DNA from: Sphingobacterium sp. ML3W
GTDB taxonomy: Bacteria; Bacteroidota; Bacteroidia; Sphingobacteriales; Sphingobacteriaceae
Assembly (NCBI RefSeq): GCF_000747525.1
Contig: NZ_CP009278.1
Span: 5,084,001-5,148,000, forward strand
Length of the DNA stretch: 64,000 bases
Direction of reading: 5' to 3'
In this document: positions 25,599 through 35,178 of the stretch, one piece after another
Layout of the letters: each line of letters opens with the position of its first letter
Position numbering within the stretch: the stretch's first letter is position 1
Notes under the pieces: generated by a model
The model's database searches: none
What the model saw: the letters and a program-made list of their open reading frames with translations, nothing else
What the model was told of the DNA's origin: nothing
Position numbers and translations under genes: made by a program

Positions 25599-26735
25599 TT
25601 ATTTACTAAATACCTGCTCTATAGCAGTCTTTATACGTATTCTCTCCTCATCCGTTAGGTTAGAACCAGAGGGTAAACATAAGCCCTTATCAAATAGATC
25701 TTCCGCTATATTACTACCATAATATGGAGTTTCTTCGAATACAGGTTGTAAGTGCATAGGTTTCCATAATGGTCTTGATTCTATATTAAACTCCAAGAGC
25801 GCCAATCTTAGCTCTTCACGAGTAATTCCAGCTTCAATAGGTTCAATTGTGATTGCGGCCAACCAATGATTCGAATAGAAATCTTCAGAAGGTTCAATAA
25901 ACACTTTTACGCCAGGGCAAGAAGAAAACAAGTTTACATAAAAATCAGTCATGGCACGACGCGCTTCTACACGATGAGCTAAAACTTCCATTTGACCACG
26001 ACCTATACCTGCACAAATATTAGACATACGATAATTATATCCAATATGAGAGTGTTGGTAATGAGGAGCATCATCACGTGCTTGGGTCGATAAAAAAACC
26101 GCTTTATCTTTATCTTCTTGCGAATGGCAGACTAATGCGCCACCACCTGAGGTAGTTATAATTTTATTACCATTAAAACTCAACACACCAAATCTTCCAA
26201 ATGTACCACATGCTTTACCTTTATATGTAGACCCTAACGCCTCTGCCGCATCTTCGAGAACCGGTATATCAAATTCGTTAGCGATTGTTAAAATTTCTTC
26301 CATTTTTGCAGGCATTCCATATAAATGAACCACAATAATAGCTTTCGGTTTCTTTCCTTTAGCAATACGGTCAGATATAGCATCTCGCAATGCAATTGGG
26401 CACATATTCCAAGTATCTCTTTCAGAATCAATAAAAACAGGAATAGCTCCTTGATAGGAAATTGGATTTGCGGAGGCAGAAAATGTCATCGATTGACAAA
26501 TAACCTCATCGCCATAACCAACTCCACACTCAATTAATGCTAAATGCAAGGCTGCCGTACCAGCAGACAATGCCGCTACTTTAACATCTGCATTTAAAAA
26601 CTCTTCTAAATCCTCTTCGAAACCATTTACATTTGGTCCTAATGGGGCTACCCAATTCGCATCAAAAGCTTCGTGAATATAATTTAATTCACGCCCTCCC
26701 ATATGTGGAGATGAAAGCCAAATTTTATCTGACAT
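25599..26735 (-). CDS. DegT/DnrJ/EryC1-family sugar aminotransferase (PglE-like)
   Basis: This 378-aa PLP enzyme has the Schiff-base lysine K191 in FNGNK, the cofactor aspartate D162 in EDAAEALGS, and ALSAGTAALHLAL near 55-67. It should aminate a 4-keto (deoxy) nucleotide sugar. With the PglD-like acetyltransferase and PglC-like phosphosugar transferase next door, the likely product is a UDP-4-amino sugar of the bacillosamine type. No separate PglF dehydratase is in the cluster, so the 4-keto substrate would have to come from another enzyme. It is the last gene of the minus-strand locus. Confidence 0.88.
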   Translation of the reverse strand: MSDKIWLSSPHMGGRELNYIHEAFDANWVAPLGPNVNGFEEDLEEFLNADVKVAALSAGTAALHLALIECGVGYGDEVICQSMTFSASANPISYQGAIPVFIDSERDTWNMCPIALRDAISDRIAKGKKPKAIIVVHLYGMPAKMEEILTIANEFDIPVLEDAAEALGSTYKGKACGTFGRFGVLSFNGNKIITTSGGGALVCHSQEDKDKAVFLSTQARDDAPHYQHSHIGYNYRMSNICAGIGRGQMEVLAHRVEARRAMTDFYVNLFSSCPGVKVFIEPSEDFYSNHWLAAITIEPIEAGITREELRLALLEFNIESRPLWKPMHLQPVFEETPYYGSNIAEDLFDKGLCLPSGSNLTDEERIRIKTAIEQVFSK

Positions 26736-26755
26736 GATATTTAATATTTATCGTT

Positions 26756-27343
26756 TTATTTCTTTATTACTTTTCCCGGATTCCCCACTACAGTGCATCC
26801 ATCAGGAATATCTATAATAATTACAGCTCCCGCGCCTATGGTGCACCATTCACCTATTTTAACACCCTGAATAACAACAGCACCAATCCCGATATGTGTA
26901 CCCTCTCCGATCATTACATTGCCTGCTAAAGCCGCATTTGGTGATATATGCACAAAGTCTGCGATGACACAGTCATGATCCACAGATGCATTTGTGTTGA
27001 TAATACAGTGGTCTCCAATGCTAACATCTACATTCACAGTTACGCCTGCCATTATCACAGTTCCTAAACCTATACTTGTTCGTTTAGAAATATGTGATCG
27101 AGCATGTATTAATTTAGCATACTCAAAGTTAACATATTCATTTACAATATCTTTTCGAACTTTATTATTTCCGATTGCTATGATTATCTCTACTTTTCTA
27201 GAAGGAACCTCATGAAAAACAGGATATTCTAAAACTTTCGTTTTATTGAAGTCTGTATCAAAAAAACCATCAACAACTAGATTATTACTTTCCGCAATTT
27301 CTGCGATAACTTTACCATGTCCACTTGCACCAAACAAATACAT
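26756..27343 (-). CDS. PglD/NeuD-type sugar O/N-acetyltransferase
   Basis: This protein of about 195 aa begins with the PglD/NeuD Rossmann-like half (YLFGASGHGKVIAEI) and ends with left-handed beta-helix hexapeptide repeats (for example IGEGTHIGIGAVV and GEWCTIGAGAV) and a VVGNPGKVIKK tail. The frame extends to 27379, but the start at 27343 begins exactly at the family N-terminus and avoids overlapping the preceding gene. It probably acetylates the amino sugar made by the adjacent DegT enzyme. Confidence 0.88.
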   Translation of the reverse strand: MYLFGASGHGKVIAEIAESNNLVVDGFFDTDFNKTKVLEYPVFHEVPSRKVEIIIAIGNNKVRKDIVNEYVNFEYAKLIHARSHISKRTSIGLGTVIMAGVTVNVDVSIGDHCIINTNASVDHDCVIADFVHISPNAALAGNVMIGEGTHIGIGAVVIQGVKIGEWCTIGAGAVIIIDIPDGCTVVGNPGKVIKK

Positions 27344-27353
27344 CTTTAAAAAA

Positions 27354-27959
27354 TTAATTATGTCCGTTAAAAGGTTCAATTGTTACATGCCCGTCTGCCG
27401 AGATTCCTTCACTTTTAAATACTTTTTTAAAAGTTGTAAAGAAAACCTTGATATCCGTTGCTAAAGAAATATGATCCACATACCATACATCTAATTCAAA
27501 CTTCCTATCCCATGAAATGGCATTTCTTCCATTAACTTGTGCCCAACCTGTTATACCAGGTCTTACCTCATGACGACGCTTCTGTGTTTCATTATACAAA
27601 GGTAGATATTGAATTAAAAGTGGTCTTGGCCCTATCAATGACATATCCCCTTTTAAAACATTTATTAATTGTGGTATTTCATCTAAGGATGTTTTCCGGA
27701 CAAAAGCACCTATCGGAGTCAGACGTTCAGCATCTGAAAGCAAATTACCAACAGCATCTTTTTTATCATTCATCGTTTTGAACTTGACAATCTTAAATAT
27801 CCGACCACCTTTCCCAGGTCTAGCCTGCAAAAAGAATGGCTTTCCATCATTCGCAAAATAAAGTCCTATACAAACGACAACAAATAAAGGTGATAAAAGA
27901 AGAAGGCCAAAAAATGAGGCCAAAAAATCAAAAAACCGTTTAAAAAAATGTTTATACAT
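27354..27959 (-). CDS. PglC-like polyprenyl-phosphate phosphosugar transferase
   Basis: This 201-aa protein is a small monotopic phosphoglycosyl transferase, with one N-terminal re-entrant helix (about 10-34), KFKTM at 60-63, the catalytic Asp-Glu dyad D93-E94 in SLDEIPQL, and RPGITGWAQVNGR. The length and the dyad position match the PglC subfamily rather than long WbaP/WcaJ enzymes. It starts a lipid-linked repeat unit at the inner membrane. It forms a compact trio with the PglD- and PglE-like genes. A different initiator (WecA/MraY-like) lies at 42867. Confidence 0.92.
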   Translation of the reverse strand: MYKHFFKRFFDFLASFFGLLLLSPLFVVVCIGLYFANDGKPFFLQARPGKGGRIFKIVKFKTMNDKKDAVGNLLSDAERLTPIGAFVRKTSLDEIPQLINVLKGDMSLIGPRPLLIQYLPLYNETQKRRHEVRPGITGWAQVNGRNAISWDRKFELDVWYVDHISLATDIKVFFTTFKKVFKSEGISADGHVTIEPFNGHN

Positions 27960-29121
27960 GTTTAAGTCCCTTCTTCTGTAACAAACGATTATATTCAGTC
28001 AACAAAGAATTCCATACTACTTTTTGCTCATATCGATCTGTAATCATTTTTCTTGCCTTAGATTTTAGATTATTATAGAAATTTACGTCATCAACAAACC
28101 TAATCATAGCTTCAAGAACAACGTCTGCATTTTTCAAAGGGATAATGGTTCCGTTTTGCCCTTCAATAATAATCTCATTACATCCATTTATATTGGATAC
28201 AATACTGGGTAAACCTAATGATCCTGCCTGCATCACGACATTTGGAAAGCCTTCACGATAACTAGGGAAAACTAAAACATTGGATATCGCAAAATAAGGC
28301 CGGACGTCCCTCTGAAAACCTACTGTAATAATACTAGGGTTATTATCAATTTCCACTTGTATCTCTTTATCTAAAGGATCCAGATCGGATTCCAATGATC
28401 CTACCAGTAGTAATTTAACATGCGGTTTATTCAACTGCACAAAAGCAGATACCAATTCATTAATCCCTTTATCGCTAACTAAACGACCAATAAAAACAAA
28501 AACAAAGTCGTGTTCATTAATCATTAAAGAAGTCTTTAACTTAACTAATTCATCTTCATCCAAATTTTCTCTTGAGAAAAATGAAGTATCAATACCATTT
28601 GAAGATCCATTGCAAATTACATTTAGTTTTTCCTTTGATGTATAGTGATTTTGAATAATAAAGTCATATAAACCTTTTGAATTTGGATAGACTCCAGTCG
28701 CGGCATCATAAGTCAATTTTTCCACCAAATCCAAAATTTTTCTTTTTATACCAGTTGCCTCCATTAAAGGCATTCCAGCAACTGTATGCAGCCTTATTGG
28801 CACACCAGCTAATTTTGCTGCAATCATTCCAATAATACCTGCTTTAGGTGTATGAGTATGAACAATATATGGACGCTCGTTTTTCAAGAAAAAAAAGAGT
28901 TGTAATAGTGATTTAAAATCTGCAAAAGGTGTTATTTTTCTTGACATTTTTATTGCAGCAATTCGAATACCTTCTCTATCGCGAACTTCTGCAAGTTCTT
29001 CTCCTGGTGAAGATACACCAACAACATCAAAACCATTATCCCCCATAAAACGTAGTTGCCCTTTTAAAAGAAGATTCAGAGAAATTGGTACTGTAGTAAT
29101 TCTTACAATTTTAGTTTTCAT
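27952..29121 (-). CDS. Family 4 glycosyltransferase
   Basis: This 389-aa protein has a GT-B fold with HTHTPKAGIIGMIAA (about 96-110) at the N-terminal side and VFIGRLVSDKGI leading to the donor site. The E-x7-E motif appears as EGFPNVVMQ, with Gln in the second position, as seen in PglA-like relatives. It overlaps pglC by 8 bp, which suggests it adds the second sugar onto the PglC product. Sugar specificity cannot be read from the sequence. Confidence 0.85.
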   Translation of the reverse strand: MKTKIVRITTVPISLNLLLKGQLRFMGDNGFDVVGVSSPGEELAEVRDREGIRIAAIKMSRKITPFADFKSLLQLFFFLKNERPYIVHTHTPKAGIIGMIAAKLAGVPIRLHTVAGMPLMEATGIKRKILDLVEKLTYDAATGVYPNSKGLYDFIIQNHYTSKEKLNVICNGSSNGIDTSFFSRENLDEDELVKLKTSLMINEHDFVFVFIGRLVSDKGINELVSAFVQLNKPHVKLLLVGSLESDLDPLDKEIQVEIDNNPSIITVGFQRDVRPYFAISNVLVFPSYREGFPNVVMQAGSLGLPSIVSNINGCNEIIIEGQNGTIIPLKNADVVLEAMIRFVDDVNFYNNLKSKARKMITDRYEQKVVWNSLLTEYNRLLQKKGLKHV

Positions 29122-29128
29122 ATTACAA

Positions 29129-30286
29129 TTAATTTGCGAAGCTAACTTTCACATTTGCCTTATTCTTAACTAAATTCTTAAGACTATTTTCTTGAATATT
29201 ATTCCTTAGTGATTTTGATTTACTATCAATAACCTTCAATTGTGAAATATTCACATTAATTCCTTTATCAAAGTTTTCTCCGATAATTAAAGGGCTCTTA
29301 TTTCCTGATAAAAAGATATTTGATAATGTAATATCACCTTTCGGGGGGAAAGTACCTAAATACCTCCAATGTAGTCCACCGATATTAAGACCATTCTTTG
29401 AATAATTTTCAATTAAATTATCACCTATTATACTTACTTGTTGAGCTTTCTTTCCATACAATTTTGCGATAGTGAACATGTAACCATTTTCTGCATTATT
29501 AAAACTAAATAGATTACGTAAATTTATCCCTTTAATGTAGTCTAAATTTGAATTTGGTTCAATCACTAATCCAGACATCGGTAAAGTACCATTAGTATTA
29601 GAGATTAGAATATTTGTCAATGTAATATTTTCTCCACTCGTTATACTGATTCCATTTCTTCTACAGTTATCAATAACTCCTCCATTAATAGATACATTTT
29701 TAGTTCTACGACTAATTTTAGGATCTTGTCCAATGTATATTCCATCACCCCAGCAATCCCTAATATACGGGGAAAAAATTTGAATATTTTCAGAATTTTG
29801 AACTCGAATTCCCATCGCCCATTCGCCTTTTCTAGAAACAGAAAATTGTCTATCGCCTTTAATCTTAACATTATATAACTTAACATTTTGTACATTATAC
29901 AACTTAAGTACTGACAAACTAGACGAATTTGAGGGTTTTAAAACGATCTCACTATTATCTCCGAAATATAGAATACTATTACTCCTCAAACTAAGTCCCT
30001 TATTTGAGATTAAAATCGGAAAATCAGGAAAAATAACAACCTTATGAAGATCAAGTGCCTTTTGAATAAAGTCTGTATAATCAGTACTACCATCTTTTTT
30101 AAAAGCTTTAGGCAATGCATTAACCAACTTAAAACCAGACCTTTGAATTTCACCAGATACATTTTTTAATTTACGAAAATCGTTAAATTGTTCATTAGTG
30201 ACACTCTTATATTGAAATTTTTGTGCATTAACTTCAGTTTTTATAAAAAAAAGAAATATAAGAGAAGTTATTAAGATTCTTGCCAT
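29129..30286 (-). CDS. Secreted right-handed beta-helix (pectate-lyase-like) protein
   Basis: This 385-aa protein has a signal peptide (LIFLFFIKTEVNAQ) and many short repeats of the type NVKLYNVKIKG, NIQIFSPYIRDC and ISITSGENITLTNI, typical of parallel beta-helix polysaccharide-processing enzymes. It overlaps the 2-epimerase gene by 16 bp. A periplasmic or secreted lyase, hydrolase or epimerase acting on the polymer made here is likely, as for AlgG/AlgL-type proteins in alginate loci. No catalytic residue can be assigned by eye. Confidence 0.75.
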   Translation of the reverse strand: MARILITSLIFLFFIKTEVNAQKFQYKSVTNEQFNDFRKLKNVSGEIQRSGFKLVNALPKAFKKDGSTDYTDFIQKALDLHKVVIFPDFPILISNKGLSLRSNSILYFGDNSEIVLKPSNSSSLSVLKLYNVQNVKLYNVKIKGDRQFSVSRKGEWAMGIRVQNSENIQIFSPYIRDCWGDGIYIGQDPKISRRTKNVSINGGVIDNCRRNGISITSGENITLTNILISNTNGTLPMSGLVIEPNSNLDYIKGINLRNLFSFNNAENGYMFTIAKLYGKKAQQVSIIGDNLIENYSKNGLNIGGLHWRYLGTFPPKGDITLSNIFLSGNKSPLIIGENFDKGINVNISQLKVIDSKSKSLRNNIQENSLKNLVKNKANVKVSFAN

Positions 30287-31407
30287 ACAGTCCTCCTTAT
30301 ATAGTCTGTATAAGAAATAATAATACGAACAACTTTTTGTGAAACATTTGGCATAGAATAATCAGCCACAGTTCTAAAGTTCCTTTCTGCACCTACTTTC
30401 TGTTGTAATACTTGTGTCAAACCTTGTAATATACGTTCAGGAGATAATCCAACCATCATCACCGATGCTTCTTCCATAGCCTCAGGTCGTTCATGTGCCT
30501 GACGGATATTTAGAGCTCTAAAGTTTAGAATAGATGACTCTTCGGAAATTGTTCCTGAATCAGATAAAACAGCATAAGCACGCTTCTGTAAAGCATTGTA
30601 GTCGTGGAAGCCTAATGGTTTTAAGAACTGAACTTTTGAGTGCATTTCAATTTGCATTTTATCGATCATATTTTGCGTACGAGGATGCGTAGAAACAATG
30701 ATTGGATACTGATACTTTTCCGCAATAGCATTCAAAGATGTCATCAATCCACGGAAATTCTTTTCTGAATTGATGTTTTCTTCACGATGTGCAGAAACAA
30801 CAAAGAATTTACCTTCTTCTAAATTCAATTTCTCTAAAACTTGAGATGCTTCAATTTCGGGTAAGTAATGCGTCAACACCTCAAACATAGGAGAACCCGT
30901 TTTGATGATGCGATCTGCAGGTAATCCTTCACGTAATAAATATTCACGCGCAATATCAGAATACGTTAAATTGATATCTGAGGTATGATCAACAATTTTA
31001 CGATTTGTTTCTTCTGGAACTCGTTGATCAAAACATCTGTTTCCAGCTTCCATGTGGAAGATTGGGATGTGACGTTTCTTCGCTGGAATGGCGCACAAAC
31101 ATGAATTTGTGTCCCCCAACACTAAGAAAGCATCAGGTTTTAACTCTTCTAATAAAGGATCTATTTTGATTAAAATATTTCCAATTGTCTCCGTTGCTGT
31201 TTTACCTGCAGCTTCTAAAAAATAATCTGGTTTACGAAGACCTAAATCATCAAAAAATATTTGATTCAATTCGTAATCGTAATTTTGTCCAGTATGAACA
31301 ATAATATGCTCCACAGCCTCAGAAGCATCTAAAGCCATTAATACACGTGATAATCTGATGATCTCTGGTCGTGTTCCCACAACCGTCATTACTTTTAATT
31401 TTTTCAT
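30271..31407 (-). CDS. UDP-GlcNAc 2-epimerase family enzyme (CapG/FnlC-like)
   Basis: This 378-aa non-hydrolysing 2-epimerase has VVGTRPEIIRLSRVL at the start, HTGQNYDYELNQIFF, HREENINSEKN near the middle, and SDSGTISEESS for UDP binding. It is directly behind CapF and CapE homologues, and these three enzymes are known to convert UDP-GlcNAc to UDP-L-FucNAc. It probably catalyses the last, C2 epimerisation step. Confidence 0.9.
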   Translation of the reverse strand: MKKLKVMTVVGTRPEIIRLSRVLMALDASEAVEHIIVHTGQNYDYELNQIFFDDLGLRKPDYFLEAAGKTATETIGNILIKIDPLLEELKPDAFLVLGDTNSCLCAIPAKKRHIPIFHMEAGNRCFDQRVPEETNRKIVDHTSDINLTYSDIAREYLLREGLPADRIIKTGSPMFEVLTHYLPEIEASQVLEKLNLEEGKFFVVSAHREENINSEKNFRGLMTSLNAIAEKYQYPIIVSTHPRTQNMIDKMQIEMHSKVQFLKPLGFHDYNALQKRAYAVLSDSGTISEESSILNFRALNIRQAHERPEAMEEASVMMVGLSPERILQGLTQVLQQKVGAERNFRTVADYSMPNVSQKVVRIIISYTDYIRRTVWQES

Positions 31408-31421
31408 GATATGTTTAACAC

Positions 31422-32540
31422 TTAAACAGTTTCAAAATAAGTATCTGCATTCTCTGGATTAAAAGGCTCATTGATCCAAAAGATCGTATACAGCTCTTCT
31501 TCTCCAATATTTTTGATATTATGGGTATACCAAATCGGCATATCGACATAAGCAGGTTCGTTTCCGTCAAGATAAAAATCCATGACCTCATCCGTACCAA
31601 TCTTTCTCAATTGAATCAAAGCTTTTCCTTTGATCACGGCAAACCTTTCGATCTTGCGAGTATGGTAATGATTACCTCTCGTAATTCCGGCTACTGTCGT
31701 AGAAAAAGAACATTGTCCACCGATTCCTAAACGAATCACCTCAACAAAAACCCCTCTAGGATCTGTATGTTGGGTAAATTTTACAGGATAATGCGATTTA
31801 TGATCAATATAGGTACGGAATGTATTGAACAGGTTATGCTCAAAAGTGTTATTGATAACAGGAATTTCTCCTCCATCAAAATACTTCGTTTTATAATCAT
31901 TTAATAAGGCTAGAACTTCTGAAACCTTTTTTGTAGCAGTAGCATCAATCATTAACTCAGGAATACCTTTATCTGCACGAATCACTTGAATAATAAGATC
32001 AACAAGTTCTTGAACATAAATCAGTTTCACTTCTCCATCATTGGCAATAGTAGGTGTTTCACCATGTGTCAACTGATAACAAAAAGTAGCTATAAAAGAA
32101 TTATAGAAAGGCTTACCAAAAGCTCCGAAAACATTCGGAATTATTAATCCGCTTGCTTTTCCTTGACTTTCATTTGCCCAATCCACTAGTGCCTGACGAG
32201 CAATTCTCTTCGATTTTCCATAATGGTTGTCGCGTTCCTCTTGAGTCGACGATGAAATCAGTACATGCGCCTGCGAATTGGATCTCTTTAACGCATCAAC
32301 CAATTTCACAGACAAAGCTATATTCGTATCGTGCAACACTTGATCAGACTCATGACGATTTAGAGCTGCTAAATGTACAATGACATCACATTTTGAAACG
32401 AAAGCATCTAATTCTTGATCCTGATCAAAAATTTCTCGATTAAAATCGACTCTTTCAAATTCTTCAGGAAACAATCCCAATGTATTGTACAAATGACTTC
32501 CTACAAAGCCGTTTTGACCTGTAATTCCTATTTTTATCAT
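31422..32540 (-). CDS. CapF-like bifunctional reductase with C-terminal cupin
   Basis: In this 372-aa protein the N-terminal half is an SDR (GQNGFVGSHL at 6-15, YGKSKR later). The C-terminal third (about 255-372) is a cupin with ITRGNHYHTRKIERFAVIKG carrying metal-binding histidines. This two-domain layout is that of CapF/WbjC/FnlB, which reduces the 4-keto-6-deoxy intermediate in UDP-L-FucNAc synthesis. It overlaps the small cupin gene by 4 bp and precedes capG. Confidence 0.93.
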   Translation of the reverse strand: MIKIGITGQNGFVGSHLYNTLGLFPEEFERVDFNREIFDQDQELDAFVSKCDVIVHLAALNRHESDQVLHDTNIALSVKLVDALKRSNSQAHVLISSSTQEERDNHYGKSKRIARQALVDWANESQGKASGLIIPNVFGAFGKPFYNSFIATFCYQLTHGETPTIANDGEVKLIYVQELVDLIIQVIRADKGIPELMIDATATKKVSEVLALLNDYKTKYFDGGEIPVINNTFEHNLFNTFRTYIDHKSHYPVKFTQHTDPRGVFVEVIRLGIGGQCSFSTTVAGITRGNHYHTRKIERFAVIKGKALIQLRKIGTDEVMDFYLDGNEPAYVDMPIWYTHNIKNIGEEELYTIFWINEPFNPENADTYFETV

Positions 32541-32959
32541 TTTCTATTTATAAAATAATCTAAGGGATAAGTATAATCATCTTTAGAAGCATTGTCTATT
32601 CCAAAATCTGAAAAAACCAATAATTCAGAGTTTTCTTCTAATGCTTGAAAAGCCGTAGCATAACCTGTAGACAAATGTACTACCTGATTTTGGTCTGTGC
32701 TTAACACCAAACGTTCTACAGATAAATCTGTAGAAGCGGTATCCCAATTATCAATTTGTACAATATCAATCGCAAAAGAACCTGAAAGAACATAAAACCA
32801 GCGTTGTTCAATACGATGTGCTCTCCAACCGCGGACTAATGTTAAGTCTACATTTTTGATGATGTAAAATCTTTTAACCAGCGACATATCAAAATCATTC
32901 ACAAAACGAATTTGACCTCTAGCATCTTTAGCGATTCCTCCTTTTATAAAATCTATCAT
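32537..32959 (-). CDS. WxcM-like cupin (sugar isomerase/epimerase family)
   Basis: This 140-aa single cupin of the WxcM/FdtA type has RFYIIKNVDLTLVRGWRAHR with the active-site histidine near 48, followed by RWFYVLSGSFAIDIV and HLSTGYATAFQALEE. FdtA-type enzymes carry out 3,4-keto-isomerisation of dTDP sugars. Here it sits between CapE and CapF homologues, so its substrate could be a UDP-linked keto sugar. A fragment of a second copy survives at 42700-42866. Confidence 0.8.
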   Translation of the reverse strand: MIDFIKGGIAKDARGQIRFVNDFDMSLVKRFYIIKNVDLTLVRGWRAHRIEQRWFYVLSGSFAIDIVQIDNWDTASTDLSVERLVLSTDQNQVVHLSTGYATAFQALEENSELLVFSDFGIDNASKDDYTYPLDYFINRK

Positions 32960-32987
32960 TATATTTTAAAATAAATATTTATAAAAA

Positions 32988-34025
32988 CTAGTAAGGGTAT
33001 TGCATCACATCTTCACCAAAAACCTCTTTTCTAATCAAAGGCAAAGTTGAGATGAGTTTTTTCAAACCTTCCACACCTTGTTGTTCAGTATTGTGCGAAT
33101 GATAATCTTCAATTTTAGAAACATCTTGCTCACCTTCAGAGAAATATTTTGCGTAATTTAAATCCCTATTGTCAGCAGGCACACGGTAAAAATCGCCCAT
33201 ATCTTCGGCCTTCATCATTTCTTCACGTGTACAAAGTGTTTCATAAAGTTTTTCACCATGACGCGTTCCAATCACTTTAACAGGAACCTCTTTACCCGTC
33301 AATTCGATCAATGCTTTAGCTAAATCACCAATTGAACCTGCCGGAGCTTTATTTACAAAAAGATCTCCTGGATTAGCATGTTCAAAAGCGAATAACACCA
33401 AGTCCACAGCATCATCTAGGGACATGAAAAACCGAGACATATTAGGGTCGGTGATGGTAATAGGTTCTCCCTTCTGAATCTGATTTAAGAACAAAGGTAT
33501 GACGGATCCTCTTGATGCCATGACATTTCCATAACGAGTCAAACAAACAACAGTTTCTGTCAAATTACGTGCCTCAGCAACTGCAACTTTCTCCATCATA
33601 GCTTTAGAAATCCCCATAGCATTAATTGGATAAGCAGCTTTGTCTGTTGATAAGCAAATTACTTTTTTAACACCATTCGAGGCCGCAGCACGAATGACAT
33701 TCTGCGTTCCTTCCACATTGGTCTTAACCGCCTGCATAGGAAAAAATTCACATGAAGGCACTTGTTTTAAAGCAGCCGCATGGAAAACGTAATCTACACC
33801 TCTTGTGGCTGGCTCTACAGATGAATAATCGCGGACATCACCGATATAATATTTGATCTTATCATTTTTATAAAGATTACGCATATCATCTTGCTTTTTC
33901 TCATCACGAGAGAAAATGCGAATTTCTTTAAAATGATCTGTGTGTAAAAACCGATTTAGCACAGCTGTTCCAAAGGAACCAGTTCCTCCGGTTATTAAAA
34001 GAATCTTATTATTTAACATGGTCAA
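32988..34025 (-). CDS. CapE-like UDP-GlcNAc 4,6-dehydratase/epimerase
   Basis: This 345-aa extended SDR has GGTGSFG at about 13-19, STDKAAYPINAMGISK with the Met-for-Tyr active site typical of PseB/CapE dehydratases, and RYGNVMASRGSVIPLF. The C-terminal HGEKLYETLCTREE tail is typical of CapE/WbjB. It starts UDP-L-FucNAc synthesis with the downstream CapF and CapG homologues. It overlaps the preceding glycosyltransferase gene by 17 bp. Its 4-keto product might also feed the DegT/PglD pair, which is inference. Confidence 0.9.
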   Translation of the reverse strand: MTMLNNKILLITGGTGSFGTAVLNRFLHTDHFKEIRIFSRDEKKQDDMRNLYKNDKIKYYIGDVRDYSSVEPATRGVDYVFHAAALKQVPSCEFFPMQAVKTNVEGTQNVIRAAASNGVKKVICLSTDKAAYPINAMGISKAMMEKVAVAEARNLTETVVCLTRYGNVMASRGSVIPLFLNQIQKGEPITITDPNMSRFFMSLDDAVDLVLFAFEHANPGDLFVNKAPAGSIGDLAKALIELTGKEVPVKVIGTRHGEKLYETLCTREEMMKAEDMGDFYRVPADNRDLNYAKYFSEGEQDVSKIEDYHSHNTEQQGVEGLKKLISTLPLIRKEVFGEDVMQYPY

Positions 34026-35178
34026 GGAAATATTTAATTTTATCTATGTAATTCTCATAATGGAACGAATTCTCTGCTAAGATTCTGCAGTTGTTTCTCA
34101 TTTCCATTTTTTCATTCAATCCTAATTTTTCAGCTTTTTCCAAAGCTATCACTAAAGCCTCTGCTGATTCATTGTCACACACAATTGAATTATGTCCATC
34201 AATAACATAATCGCCAAGATCACTTGTAATATTCAAAATTGTTGGAGTTCCTAAAGCCATACTTTCAACGAATTTCGTTGGAAATCCAGCTTTTGTTGAT
34301 CGTAAATAAGGTCTCTGTAAGAAACTAAAATCCGAGTTCTTTGTTATTTCTAAGGATTTTTCGAAAGAAACTCTTCCATAATTCTTAATATAAGAAGGTA
34401 CACTTCTAAAGCCATTATCCTTAAAAAACTTGAATTTTAACAAATCCGCGTCTAATATGCCAGCAATTCTAAATTCGATACGTTTATTCTTATTATAGAT
34501 CATATTAACAGCTTCTAAATAGTTATTGAAAAGATCTTTCCTACCGGGATTACCTGTATATGAGACAATCAATAATTCTTTATTTGGCTGTAAATTGGGT
34601 GATATGTCCCTTATATCTATTAAAGGAGGTATAATAACAGTATTGCATCCATTTTCTTTATAATAATCACTTAAAAATGAAGATATTGCAATCACATTTT
34701 TTGTTCTTTTTATAAGAACACGCATAGCTAATTCAATATTCCAGTAATATGGATCAATCAAATAATTAAATATTGTTTTTGGATCATACCATTCTACAGC
34801 ATCAAAAACTAATGGAATTTTACTCTTTGAACTCCATGGAAGTAACCTCAGAAGATAAGGCGAATATCCACTATACAGTACAACAGCAGCGATGTCCTTC
34901 TCATTTTGTTTCAACCATTTTATTGCTTTTTTTCCAGCATCGAAATATGAAAGGTGTTTCAATAATCTAGGTAATTTCTCATTAGTTCTCTCATTTAAGT
35001 TTATGACCCTAATTCCTTCAAAATCCTCCTCAGAATCATTTCCTGCTCCAGAACTCAAAACAACTGTTTGATACCCCAGTTCCTGAAAACATCTAAGATT
35101 TCCAAGAATCCTTCTTGAAGCCGCACTTTGTGAGGGAAATGTTACTGAGCCCACATACACAATATATCCTTTACTCAT
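34009..35178 (-). CDS. Glycosyltransferase (GT-B, family 4-like)
   Basis: This 389-aa protein has the N-terminal YVGSVTFPSQSAASRRILGN block seen in GT4-like enzymes of capsule clusters. There is a long middle linker, and the donor-site segment is FVESMALGTPTI near residue 310. It overlaps both neighbours (17 bp with capE and 8 bp with the acyltransferase gene). Specificity is not deducible. Confidence 0.8.
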   Translation of the reverse strand: MSKGYIVYVGSVTFPSQSAASRRILGNLRCFQELGYQTVVLSSGAGNDSEEDFEGIRVINLNERTNEKLPRLLKHLSYFDAGKKAIKWLKQNEKDIAAVVLYSGYSPYLLRLLPWSSKSKIPLVFDAVEWYDPKTIFNYLIDPYYWNIELAMRVLIKRTKNVIAISSFLSDYYKENGCNTVIIPPLIDIRDISPNLQPNKELLIVSYTGNPGRKDLFNNYLEAVNMIYNKNKRIEFRIAGILDADLLKFKFFKDNGFRSVPSYIKNYGRVSFEKSLEITKNSDFSFLQRPYLRSTKAGFPTKFVESMALGTPTILNITSDLGDYVIDGHNSIVCDNESAEALVIALEKAEKLGLNEKMEMRNNCRILAENSFHYENYIDKIKYFLDHVK

